Shown here: positions 53,301 to 60,728 of the stretch, one piece after another
How the letters are laid out: each line of letters begins with the position of its first letter
Numbering within the stretch: the stretch's first letter is position 1
Assembly: GCF_001650695.1 (NCBI RefSeq)
Contig: NZ_LWQS01000031.1
Location: 1 to 64,000, forward strand
Length of the DNA stretch: 64,000 nucleotides
Direction: 5' to 3'
Source of the DNA: Chloroflexus islandicus
GTDB lineage: Bacteria > Chloroflexota > Chloroflexia > Chloroflexales > Chloroflexaceae
Made by a program: the position numbers and the translations under genes
Notes under the pieces: generated by a model
Told to the model about the DNA's origin: nothing
Seen by the model: the letters and a program-made list of their open reading frames with translations, nothing else
Databases searched by the model: none

Positions 53301-56300
53301 CCGGTTGCACCCAGCGCGCCGTCGGGTTGCCGCCCAAACTGTACTGCGCGATCGCGTCGAGCACGAACGGCCCTTCGGGTGTGCCAGCCGGGATGGTCAG
53401 ATTGGTGACAAAGCTCTGTTCTTGCCCCGGCAGCAACTCGAACGACTGGGCCGGGAAGCTGGTCAGCGGCGTATTCAACCAGACCGCGCCGCGCAGCGGG
53501 CGGCCATCGGGCGGCAGATAGCGCAAAGTGACGGTGTAGACTAGCGACTGGCCGGGTCGCACAATAAGATTGTCATCGTTCACAACGGGGAAGACGCCAA
53601 GCGGCGCTTGCGGCGCGACCAGCGTCGCCGGCGTACTCGCCAGTTCCGTCGCCGCCAGCGCCGTCAGATTCGGTTGGGCGCTGACCTCAGCCGCCGGCAG
53701 CGCGCGGGTGAACAGGCGGGCATGGGCCATCACCCCCACAAACCGTTGCGGGATATACTGGCGATCGCCTAGCCGCAGCTCGTTCTGCGACCAATCGACA
53801 TCGCCAATCGCGCCGGCCCCATGGTAGGTATGCACTGCCGTACCGTTGAGATAGGTCGTCACCACGCCACGGTTATACGTCACCGTCACGTGCGTCCACT
53901 GATTGAGCGGCGCCACTGCACCGGTGTTCATCCAAGTCCAGCCGGGATTGGCGTTGGCAAAGGCCCACTGGATGGTGCCATCAGGGAAGCGCGCTACCTC
54001 ATACTCGCCTTCGCGGTTGATCAAGATGCCGTTGGTGGTAGCGGTAGGATAGATCCAAACCGCAAAGGTCATCTCATCCGCCATGCGGAATCGCTCATCA
54101 CTGATGACCAAAAACTGATTGCCATCGAAGCTCGTGCCGGTGCGTCCGGCCACCGTCACCCCAGCGGCGGGACAGGCTCCCGCTGGGCAGCCGAACGCCA
54201 TCCCGCCAAACGAGTCGGCAAAGGTCGTCGCGAGCGGCCACGCGCCAAGGCGCGAACGCGCCGCCACCGACCCGCTCTGATTGAGCCACGCGGCATCAGA
54301 AATGCCATCACCACGCGAATCAGCCGCCAGCGGACTAGTGCGGATCAGCAAGAGCCGCCCGCTCACCGTCACCAACTGGCCGTTCACCTCTTGGGCATCG
54401 CTCAGCCCGTCGCCATCGGTGTCAGCACGGGTCGGATCAGTGCCCCAGCGCGCCTCAACCAGATCGCTCAAGCCATCGCCATCAGTATCGGCCAGCCACG
54501 GATTAAAACGCATCCCTTCGTTAGCGCGCTGGAGCTCAAAGGCATCGCTCAAACCATCGCCGTCGGCATCCCACGTGCTCTCGTTGGGATCGACTTCGCG
54601 GCGGAGGCCATCAAAGTCAGCGTCGGGCAGCGGTGGGAAGGCGATGCTGCCGCCCCAATCCATGCGCACAAACTCATCGAGTGTCGCCGGGAAGACATCG
54701 AAGACCACGCTATCGGCCAAGCGCGAGTTATAGCGTTGCACATCATCATACGCGCCGCACCAGAGGATAATGCACCGCTTGTAGGGCAGATTAAAGGCCG
54801 TGTTCATCCACAGCGCCGTCGAGCGGTTGATCCCCGCCGGGAAGGAGAAATCGACCGAGCGCGGATATGCGTCTTGGATCGGCGGCCAACTGGGCCAGAC
54901 TTCGAGATTCTGCTCGTGCGTAGCCACGGACGCCGCGCCAGAGACGCGCTGGCGGGCTTGCCAGTCATTCCACGGGTTGCCAAACCAGCGATTGCCGATC
55001 CGGTTCGGATTCCACGCCAGATTCGGGTAAATCGTCGCACTAAAGCGGAGCGGGTTCCACGCGGTCATGCCTGCCGCCGGATTGACCAGTCCCAAGCTCG
55101 TGCCGCCTACCGTCGGTCGTACCGTCAAATAGCGCGACTCGTCAACGATAAAGCGCGCGATCTGCTGGAACAGCCACGATGAGAATGAGGTTGCGCGGCC
55201 TAAAATCAGCGAGAGTATCACCGACAGCACCGCGTCAAGAATGGTAATGACGGCTACGATGATAAAGCCGACTTTGGGGATAAAGGTTAGCGCCGTCAAG
55301 AACACGATCCACGCCACCTGCAAGACGGTCGCGATGATCAGTTGGGCCAGCGCCACGCCTGACAACTGGTTTGAGATCGCTTCGTAGATCGCCAAGCCAA
55401 TCGTCGCCACAACCAGCACCCCACCCACAAAGATCGTGAGCGCCGCCGAAGCCGCCGTGATCTTCTGCAAGCCGAATTTCGCGATCAAGGCCAGATCGAT
55501 GCCGTTTTTGACAATCGTCGCCACCGATGAGGTGACGTGGGCAACCAATTCCATGCCGCCGGCCAACAGCCAGCGGTTCAGTTCGGGCGAAAACTGGCCG
55601 AGGTGGGCCGTCGCCGCTAAGATCAAGCCAGCTACCAGCGCGCTAGCGATCGCGCCGTAGATGGCATCGCCAGCCTTCGCCTTAAAGCTAGTCATGAACC
55701 GGCTCGAAACCGCCCAAGCCGCGGCTGCGCCGCGCACCGCGCTAATCCCCAGCCCCTTCACCACGCCGCCGATCATCTTCAGCACGGAATTGGTATCCGA
55801 CCCTTGCGCCGGCCCCAGCGCCGCAAGCGCGTGCTTGAGCGCACCGGCCCCTTGGGCAGCCAAAGCGGTATTGATCTGCGCCAGCGAGGCATCAGGAGCG
55901 GCAAACCCAACCATCGGACGCTGTTCGCCATTGGCCGCCAACGCCATCACGCCTTGGATGAGCACAGCCAGATAATTGCGCAACAGCACAAGCTGGCCTT
56001 CGCGCGTCTCTTCATCGGCGCTGGTTTGCCCGCGATGGCGATCGATAAAGCGTTGCACCATCTGCTCTGGCGACAAGGTGCGCCAATCGCCACCCGAAAA
56101 CTCATAGCCGGTCATGCTCAGGAAATTGGCGGTCTGCACCAACACCGCGTTCTGGCCGCTGGTCGCCAAATTCATGGTCAAGACGGTATCCGACCACGTG
56201 GCATTGCTGCCCAAGCTGTCAAAATTGAGCGCGCGGAAGGTCTCGCTGCGCAGGTGGAGGATCAACGGCTGGGCAGAGGCCGGGATCTGCGCCAGCAGAT

Positions 56301-58791
56301 TGCGGTTGAGCGTAGCCGCGTCACGGGCCATGCTGAGCGTATCGCTGCGGGTATACGCACTGGCGAGGAAGATATTCGGCAAATCCCAACGTTCTTGGGC
56401 CGGCACGCTGCCATTGCTCAAACGGTGGAAACGGTTCGCAATCGTTGCCGGCGAGAGATCGGCCCGCGCGCGCATAAAGCTCTGGTTCAGACCGTTCGTC
56501 AGGGCCAAGAGCGCGTCATCGCGGGCCACCGCGTCTCCCTGCGCCTGCGGATCGGCCACCACCAACGCGCCGGCCACGCCGTGGTCTTCGCGCACTTGCA
56601 TGCCGGTCATCAACCATGGCTCATTATCGTACACGTGGATCAGGCCGGGTTGATCGAAGCCATCAACGTCATTCTTCATCTGCACGGCCCACACCAAGCG
56701 CACGCGGTGGGCATTGCCCCACGCCGGCGCCCCCCGATAGAGCATCCGGCCCGCAAAAGCCACCCGTTCGCCGGTCTGGCCATCGGTGACAAGGCTGAGC
56801 GGCACATACGCGACAATCGTGTTGGCGTCAGACTGGCGCAAAGTAATGCCTTGCGCGCTCAGCAGCGGCGACGAGAGGTTGCCGTTGCCGTTGTCGGTAT
56901 ACGGCGGCAGCGTCGCGAACGAATTGGCCGGGATCGAAATTTCCAGCAACGGCAGCAGTTGGATATCATCGGTCGTGCCGTTGCGATCCTGTACTTGCCC
57001 GGCGCTGTCGTTAGGCCAATCAAACCGGCTCTGCGCATACCACAAATGGCGCGCGTTTTGCGGACGCACCTGAATATCAACTGCCACCAACTGGTTGGCC
57101 GTCAGATTATCGAAGCGCAGCCAGAGCGCCCGATCGCCGCGAAAGGCGCCGCGATCCGCCGAGTGGGTCAACGGCGAGAGATCGATCCGGTCGGGCACGC
57201 CATCGTTATCGTCATCGTAGTCAAACGCATCGGGAATGCCATCGCCATCGCTATCGCGCACCACCAGCAAATTACCGCTCCGGCCCACCTCAAGACTATC
57301 GAGCACGCCATCGCGGTTGGTATCTTGCGCTAACGGGTCGAGCCGCCAATCGCGGGAGGCATAGGAGAATCCAACCGCCTCGGCAAAATCGCTCAACCCA
57401 TCGCCGTCGGTATCGGGGTCGAACGGGTTCGTGCCGAGAAACTGCTCTTGGAAGTCAGTCAAGCCATCGCCATCGCTATCGCGGCCATCATCAACCAACG
57501 CCGCTGGCGCGCTAGTGAACGCCGTCGCCGCCTGCGCGGTAAGCGCCGTCAGCCGCGCCGGGCCATCGCCAGCCACCTGCGGATTGGATCCCAGCAACGC
57601 CTCTTGCGCATCGCTGAGGCCATCGCCATCGCTATCGACCGTCGCGTGGCCGCGCGCCGCGCTCAACCACACATCGGACAGCACCCGCGCCGCCGCCACC
57701 GCAGGCGGCAACGAGGCTTCAGCCGCTTGGGAGCGGTCTAGCTCTGCTTGGGGTTGGCGGCGATAAGCCGTTTGCGCAGCCAGCTCGGTCTGGGCCGCAT
57801 CAACCCGCTGCGCCGTCAGCAGCGGGCCGCCCACCAGCGCTACGATCAGCGCCGCCGCCAAACCGCTCGCCAACCGGCGCGAACCGCGCCAGCGGATCAG
57901 GAGAAACATAGCGCCCAACCCCGCCAAGAGCGCGCCTACCACCGGCAAGGCCGCATCGCTTGCCCCGCGCAACGCCCCCAACCACTGCTGCCAGAACAAC
58001 GGCATCCCCGGCGGCAACGGGCCAAACTCGGCAAAATCCATGGTCACCTGCGCGCGGCTAGCCGGCTGATCGCCACTAGCCGGCAAGGTTATATGCAACA
58101 CTTGGCGCACCGGCAAGCCATCAGCAGCCAGCCACAACTCACCGCTGCCCCGCAGCCGGTGATACTCATCCGCCGGACGCAACTCAACCCCCGGCGGCAA
58201 CCGGTTCGCCTGCCGCAACGCCGCCTGCTGGCGTTCGCGCAGATAGCGCTCGAGCGCCATCGCATCGATCTGGAAGGCATAACGCGTCACCGTGCGCCCA
58301 GCTATCTGCTCCTCACCCAACGGCTGCACATCGCGCACCGCATTCAAATACCCCAACACATCACCGCCGGGCGCAAACAGATCGCCAAGACCGCTGTACT
58401 CCTCCCAAGCCCCCTCACCTTGGCGCACCCACGTCTGCCCGGCGACAATACGCAGCATCACGCTGCCCTCACCGGTCTGCACATTCCCACCCTGCGTCCA
58501 CAACCGCAGCTCAGTCGTCTCAGCCGGCAGATCGGCCTTGCCTTGCAGATAGATTTCGTGCCGGTCGGGAGGCTGGCCGGCATTCACCGGCGAAGCAACC
58601 GGGTCAGCAACAATCGTCGCCGTAGCATCAAACCGGTAACTGCCGGCGCTCAACGCGCGCTGCCACGCGGCCCGGATCGGATCCGGGTTCGCCGCCGGAT
58701 ACAAGCGCACAACCATCAACAGCAGAAACAGAGCAATCAGCGCAATCGATACAACAGACGCAGAGAGCGCAAAACGGCGCGGCTGGCGCAT
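47323..58791 (-). CDS. Giant 3822-residue modular surface protein with P-x-x-x-R tail
   Basis: One unbroken frame of 11.5 kb with GGAGG 8 bases before the ATG at 58791. Order (approximate residues): signal/anchor helix 10-33; lipoprotein-carrier-like domain 35-275; two membrane helices 282-330; thrombospondin-type-3 Ca-binding repeats 385-540 (DSDGDGLSDAQE type); a long region with a hydrophobic block at about 1020-1205 (several predicted helices); a second type-3 repeat cluster 1385-1475; LamG 1545-1690; a propeller-like region about 1820-2080; Ig-like modules; a second LamG 2450-2628; more Ig-like modules; a DOMON-like domain 3155-3265; a DUF11-like module 3385-3465; final Ig-like modules; and the tail NRVFMPVIFR. 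It is probably a Ca-dependent adhesin or matrix protein. The internal membrane-like block is unusual for a secreted protein. Confidence 0.88.
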   Translation of the reverse strand: MRQPRRFALSASVVSIALIALFLLLMVVRLYPAANPDPIRAAWQRALSAGSYRFDATATIVADPVASPVNAGQPPDRHEIYLQGKADLPAETTELRLWTQGGNVQTGEGSVMLRIVAGQTWVRQGEGAWEEYSGLGDLFAPGGDVLGYLNAVRDVQPLGEEQIAGRTVTRYAFQIDAMALERYLRERQQAALRQANRLPPGVELRPADEYHRLRGSGELWLAADGLPVRQVLHITLPASGDQPASRAQVTMDFAEFGPLPPGMPLFWQQWLGALRGASDAALPVVGALLAGLGAMFLLIRWRGSRRLASGLAAALIVALVGGPLLTAQRVDAAQTELAAQTAYRRQPQAELDRSQAAEASLPPAVAAARVLSDVWLSAARGHATVDSDGDGLSDAQEALLGSNPQVAGDGPARLTALTAQAATAFTSAPAALVDDGRDSDGDGLTDFQEQFLGTNPFDPDTDGDGLSDFAEAVGFSYASRDWRLDPLAQDTNRDGVLDSLEVGRSGNLLVVRDSDGDGIPDAFDYDDDNDGVPDRIDLSPLTHSADRGAFRGDRALWLRFDNLTANQLVAVDIQVRPQNARHLWYAQSRFDWPNDSAGQVQDRNGTTDDIQLLPLLEISIPANSFATLPPYTDNGNGNLSSPLLSAQGITLRQSDANTIVAYVPLSLVTDGQTGERVAFAGRMLYRGAPAWGNAHRVRLVWAVQMKNDVDGFDQPGLIHVYDNEPWLMTGMQVREDHGVAGALVVADPQAQGDAVARDDALLALTNGLNQSFMRARADLSPATIANRFHRLSNGSVPAQERWDLPNIFLASAYTRSDTLSMARDAATLNRNLLAQIPASAQPLILHLRSETFRALNFDSLGSNATWSDTVLTMNLATSGQNAVLVQTANFLSMTGYEFSGGDWRTLSPEQMVQRFIDRHRGQTSADEETREGQLVLLRNYLAVLIQGVMALAANGEQRPMVGFAAPDASLAQINTALAAQGAGALKHALAALGPAQGSDTNSVLKMIGGVVKGLGISAVRGAAAAWAVSSRFMTSFKAKAGDAIYGAIASALVAGLILAATAHLGQFSPELNRWLLAGGMELVAHVTSSVATIVKNGIDLALIAKFGLQKITAASAALTIFVGGVLVVATIGLAIYEAISNQLSGVALAQLIIATVLQVAWIVFLTALTFIPKVGFIIVAVITILDAVLSVILSLILGRATSFSSWLFQQIARFIVDESRYLTVRPTVGGTSLGLVNPAAGMTAWNPLRFSATIYPNLAWNPNRIGNRWFGNPWNDWQARQRVSGAASVATHEQNLEVWPSWPPIQDAYPRSVDFSFPAGINRSTALWMNTAFNLPYKRCIILWCGAYDDVQRYNSRLADSVVFDVFPATLDEFVRMDWGGSIAFPPLPDADFDGLRREVDPNESTWDADGDGLSDAFELQRANEGMRFNPWLADTDGDGLSDLVEARWGTDPTRADTDGDGLSDAQEVNGQLVTVSGRLLLIRTSPLAADSRGDGISDAAWLNQSGSVAARSRLGAWPLATTFADSFGGMAFGCPAGACPAAGVTVAGRTGTSFDGNQFLVISDERFRMADEMTFAVWIYPTATTNGILINREGEYEVARFPDGTIQWAFANANPGWTWMNTGAVAPLNQWTHVTVTYNRGVVTTYLNGTAVHTYHGAGAIGDVDWSQNELRLGDRQYIPQRFVGVMAHARLFTRALPAAEVSAQPNLTALAATELASTPATLVAPQAPLGVFPVVNDDNLIVRPGQSLVYTVTLRYLPPDGRPLRGAVWLNTPLTSFPAQSFELLPGQEQSFVTNLTIPAGTPEGPFVLDAIAQYSLGGNPTARWVQPAFAERAGADVSALAVAAAPGAAAPYALVTASGGQVQFFAAQPNSLPAPLNVASGTQPAVACQSGACLVAWQSGGAIRMARVAGATVASPVTLGNGTAPAVASNGNGFVVAWLDSGVVRAQRVAANGTVAGSVLALDTNAQAGSAVAAVAAGTNYLIAYERGAASQRDIWLVRFDDGGATAPEQITATPGDETKPALAYSTAFGRALLVYLRNGSVMGRLLAGTAALDEAPLLSDGDASLTSPTVAAAADHFVVAAGARIANRAHLLYQAVDGQNRLLGSPQRFAWLVDAPAGVSAALACASSQPCVVAPAGLSGGGTQIGTVQAQLVGEESGLIDSGTLPVPLRLVVDNTPPVASILSLVNGSYVPAANVNSGLVVSGVITDTNPIEQVEISLNSGAWQAVSPGATWAATIDVGSLPEGAHTLRVRARDAAGNQGAPSAPVTFRVDRTPPALALAPDVPSAIVRPLLDARGGWVFPFTGTLNDTASGSSQLTLELLPASTDAVTSLAQEVTATGGTWQHNYRLTTGGGIDGRVTPPTGVYTVTLRAIDLAGNVRTVERPTLLRLDATPPAIGLATDPGERVTAALTLTGLVTDTGTVASGVQTLAAAWVPLEQADALAGAAVRLPFDEPAGSEAFANAVDAALIATCSGANCPQVIASGRVGQGITLSGAQTLTIADRLGDRNSFSVAAWINGTGRVFERGQAGQAGYVELTTSSAQLRGNSGACSLAFTLAGAGWRHLALAYDGATLAVYGDGVAVASAPCAAGTLPAAEARLGGFTGQLDEVYLYGYALAADEVAHLRAAADITWQNVTLATPGAVASTWSLPVPNTLDGMYALAMRATDALGNRTVDPAGVIVWRGMVDLRAPQVTVTVAQQGSGALARTTITCQARDINLASATLVCPPPSGTILEQTDTLVYYQPPAWRRLSDEVRLLHGRDVTYVVNGHITYTSTATAQDTLGRTGSGTPQPVTPPAPVVDLLVTSPTGNVRTTLDPITIAGNARADAGLSRVRVLVDSSLIFEQMWSGELTGSFSTTWTPPAEGRYALEVQVTDQSNRLATRQIALMVDTAAPTAIGFATAVLTAANTLSDTLALPIQVTDTGVITSVQASFDGVTWIAAAPDPAISGRWWAPLNQPANDLDNWSFTMDLRATDAAGRTITATAQPMVVDVRPPAAQTATLRVIGGATLNEGDTVRTAGAGLRMEWGAGSDNAGPVTFRAGWSTDREPNLAALSAYGAGPGSHDLPAPPEGSILYAHLVQQDANGNQRIQTFGPIIYDTPLTPDAVSQTGLTLPERAIATGWRDGSCALVGQNSALARRASELAATRDVQRLYASWDDRALRVAWRGAIWGASEDLYLYLDTATGGAPAVYTQGMPAGQPDLRFPDGFVPDYLLRVDDAQTISLLRWNGAAWVAVSGAWQAWVDAAQPDLFEAYLPFTVLNITSPATTPARMLAYATEEDSLRTWAVMPANNPLTSPRVLNSRSSEAITNQIALTNVIAWANLGPGQCPGAGQVVADVRFRITATPVGSIYSIFTDELIDAQGQLLDTNNHVASTQLAEIDNSHPPLFEGQTITYTIHYENVGEAPADNVQAWIVNWGALRLPGGNLVIGSGGIPYYEQFITLGTIAPNTSGTATFTGVVDRQIARDAGEDEDWATVDISFHDDTTGFDDALDWFFVDHPVDIAPPEYVEISDPVAYVKPGLVTVSGVAWDESDVPQIQIETRVGTAASTITTCADPTPDDGEWQCAVNIGNPADGTAVTMRVRATDAGGQTSDWSDPVALVVDANAPRLILSDASVARLGMGSVSIGTVQLDGRVQDDRSAWAVEICVNQQDGRGFQCEEVWVDENDNWSYALPIRAGVAQAAQQVRLTPIDLAGNRGPARQFDYVIDTVAPTVTGGLLPPAASLPAGNVLIGGTYADAVGVTAITVRVERPDGLVENGAADLQGNQWRYVAALSVPGPHRIYITARDAAGNTRVIGPLPLNGPNRVFMPVIFR

Positions 58792-59110
58792 AGCGAAGCC
58801 TCCAAAACATCGAGTGACGGCTAAACAGAGCGACGAAAAAGTGACGAGCTAGCAAAACAATGTTTTGGCCATACCGAGAGCAGGTGCGCGCCGGTAGAGG
58901 AGCCAGAGACGTACCGGTTCGTTATCCGGTGGCCGCACCTTGCAGAGGCGCAGACTATCTGCACACAGCGCGCAGAGGACACGATCGAGGGTACATTTCG
59001 GTATGCGCTAGCGGCAGCGCCAGATCGAATTGGGGCAAACGGTGTCCTTTTACGAATGGTTAAGATTCCTTGTGCGCCAGTGTACAAGTTTGGCGTAACA
59101 AAAACATTAC

Positions 59111-59162
59111 AAGCGCCGGCGGGCCGGCGCTTCTTACGATGAAGTGCGGCAGCCAAACTGCC
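59111..59162. repeat. Two hairpins upstream of the giant gene
   Basis: AAGCGCCGGC-GG-GCCGGCGCTT spans 59111-59132. TGCGGCAGCCAAACTGCCGTA near 59146-59166 is a copy of the hairpin repeat also found at 6440 and 59413 (CGGCAG ... CTGCCG). From 58792 to 59110 I see no feature; that stretch must hold the promoter of the giant gene. Confidence 0.6.
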
Positions 59163-59169
59163 GTACCCT

Positions 59170-59294
59170 CCTGTCATTGCGAGGGCGCGGAGCGCCCGAA
59201 GCAATCTCCCCCTTCAGCGGAACGAATGCCTGAGCACACCTCTCCCGTGCTCGGAGGAGATTGCTTCGCCGCCTCCGGCGGCTCGCCATGACAA
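59170..59294. repeat. Inverted pair of REP-like units
   Basis: TGTCATTGCGAGGGCGCGGA (continuing GCGCCCGAAGCAATCTCCC) at 59173-59211 faces GGAGATTGCTTCGCCGCCTC (continuing CGGCGGCTCGCCATGACA) at 59255-59293. This is the same family as the array at 1-885, with its own variant inner palindromes. One copy has CTCGCCATGACA where the rest have CTCGCAATGACA. Confidence 0.85.
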
Positions 59295-59337
59295 CCGGGG
59301 AGCGCGGGCCGCTGGCCCGTCGATCAACACACTGGGG

Positions 59338-59372
59338 GGAATAGCCACAAAAAGACACAAAACACACGAAAC
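59338..59372. repeat. Single copy of the GGAATAGCC repeat
   Basis: GGAATAGCCACAAAAAGACA (59338-59357), followed by CAAAACACACGAAAC, matches the inverted-end element at 17224-17284. Confidence 0.6.
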
Positions 59373-59412
59373 TTTGGCAGCTCTTCCTCCATTGCTTTCC
59401 GCCCACTACCCT

Positions 59413-59449
59413 CTATGGAGTGCGGCAGTTTGACTGCCGCACTCCATAG
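59413..59449 (-). terminator. 17-bp perfect hairpin behind the glycosyltransferase operon
   Basis: CTATGGAGTGCGGCAGT (59413-59429) pairs with ACTGCCGCACTCCATAG (59433-59449) around a 3-base loop, 25 bases past the stop of the gene at 59475. It is the longest copy of the GTGCGGCAGTT hairpin family. Confidence 0.75.
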
Positions 59450-59474
59450 TTCTGCCCAAGCTATGCAAAACCCT

Positions 59475-60680
59475 TTACACCACCCCTTGATACGCCTTGA
59501 TCACCTGCGCCACCAACCGCTCGGGCGCAAACCGTTCGCGCACCGCCCGCCTCCCGCCAGCGATGAGGCGTTCTCGCAAGGCTTGATCGTCGAGCACGCA
59601 CAGTATCGCGCCGGCCAGCGCCTTATCATCGTTGTACGGGATGAGCAAGCCGTCTTCGCCATCACGGATCAGTTCGTTAATTACCGGGATGTTAGTGCTG
59701 ATGACCGGCACCCCTGCGGCCATCCCTTCCAACACTGGCAAGCCAAACCCTTCGTAGCGCGAGGGGAACGGCAAGACGGCACTGGCCCGCAAAAGAGCCA
59801 ATTTCTGCTCTTCGCTCAGCGTGCCGAGAAAATGGATATTGGCCGCCACACCAAGCTCGCCGGCTAGCCGTTGCAGTTCGGCCCGTTGGGCCGGGTTGTG
59901 GGTGACAAAGACGAAACTGGCCTGCGGGTAGCGGGCAATGATCGCCGGCATCGCCGCTACCAGTACATCGTAGCCTTTGCGCGGCGTAAGCTGGCCAATG
60001 TAGGGAATGATCGGCGGGGTGAAGGTGGCAGCCAATGGCGGCGCAGGCCCCTCCATAAACGCCATATCGAGCCAGAGCGGCACAACCGTCATAGGTTGGG
60101 TAAAGCCGAGTTCGCGCAAGACCTGCGCTTCGTGCTGCGAGCAGGGGATGAACGCCGCCACATCGCGCAACGGGCGATGAATCGCGTAGTTGCGCCAATG
60201 ATCGCGCCACCGCCAGTCGCGCAGGCCGCGTTTGAGCAGTTGCGGTACGGTGTAGATGAGCCGTTCGGGGTGGATCGCCGATTCGTAGGGCCGTTCCCGG
60301 TCGGCCACCAGCCAACGATCATGGTATGGTCCGAGCCACGTCCACACGACCGGCACCCCGCTCCGGCGCAGCCAGCGCACCGCTTGCAAGGCCAGTACAT
60401 TGCGCGGGTGAATGACATGGGCCACATCAGGCAACGGCATCGCTGCCAACGCCGCGATCGTCTCGCGCCCCGGCCAGAGCTGCGGCGTCACCCGCCGCAC
60501 CTTGATACCGTCAATCTCTTCAGCCCGCTCTGTCAAGCCAAGGTGCGGTTGATCGGGTTGCCAATAGGTCAGCGCCATCACCTCATGGCCAGCCGCTACC
60601 AACGCTTGGCCCAGCGTTCGTTCGGGCCAATTGCGGAACGCGCGGCTCACGCCACCCAAACCGATAATCAGAACGCGCAT
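59475..60680 (-). CDS. Family 4 glycosyltransferase
   Basis: A 401-residue GT-B glycosyltransferase; the ATG at 60680 (MRVLIIGLGGVSRAFRNWPE) has GGAAAA 7 bases upstream. The N-terminal acceptor domain includes VAHVIHPRNVLALQAVRWLR. The C-terminal domain has the GT4 pattern PYIGQLTPRKGYDVLVAAMP, HFLGTLSEEQKLALLRASAV, and the E-x7-E nucleotide-sugar motif in PSRYEGFGLPVLEGMAAGVP followed by VISTNIPVINELIRDGEDGL. It probably adds a sugar to a lipid-linked or cell-surface glycan. It follows the next glycosyltransferase gene by 46 bases, a gap that contains an AGCC-loop hairpin. Confidence 0.92.
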   Translation of the reverse strand: MRVLIIGLGGVSRAFRNWPERTLGQALVAAGHEVMALTYWQPDQPHLGLTERAEEIDGIKVRRVTPQLWPGRETIAALAAMPLPDVAHVIHPRNVLALQAVRWLRRSGVPVVWTWLGPYHDRWLVADRERPYESAIHPERLIYTVPQLLKRGLRDWRWRDHWRNYAIHRPLRDVAAFIPCSQHEAQVLRELGFTQPMTVVPLWLDMAFMEGPAPPLAATFTPPIIPYIGQLTPRKGYDVLVAAMPAIIARYPQASFVFVTHNPAQRAELQRLAGELGVAANIHFLGTLSEEQKLALLRASAVLPFPSRYEGFGLPVLEGMAAGVPVISTNIPVINELIRDGEDGLLIPYNDDKALAGAILCVLDDQALRERLIAGGRRAVRERFAPERLVAQVIKAYQGVV

Positions 60681-60704
60681 GATGTTTTCCAAACGTCATT
60701 CGGC

Positions 60705-60728
60705 AGGGGCGCACAGCCGTGCGCCCCT
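60705..60728. repeat. AGCC-loop hairpin between two glycosyltransferase genes
   Basis: AGGGGCGCAC (60705-60714) pairs with GTGCGCCCCT (60719-60728) around AGCC. The second arm overlaps the stop codon of the upstream gene. A hairpin of the same design, with the same loop, is at 36467-36488. It may attenuate transcription within the operon. Confidence 0.7.

Noticed and set aside
57448..58824. Long plus-strand open frames opposite the giant gene
   Set aside because: They are Arg/Gln/His-rich shadows of GC-rich coding DNA and match no family; the minus-strand frame has clear domains.
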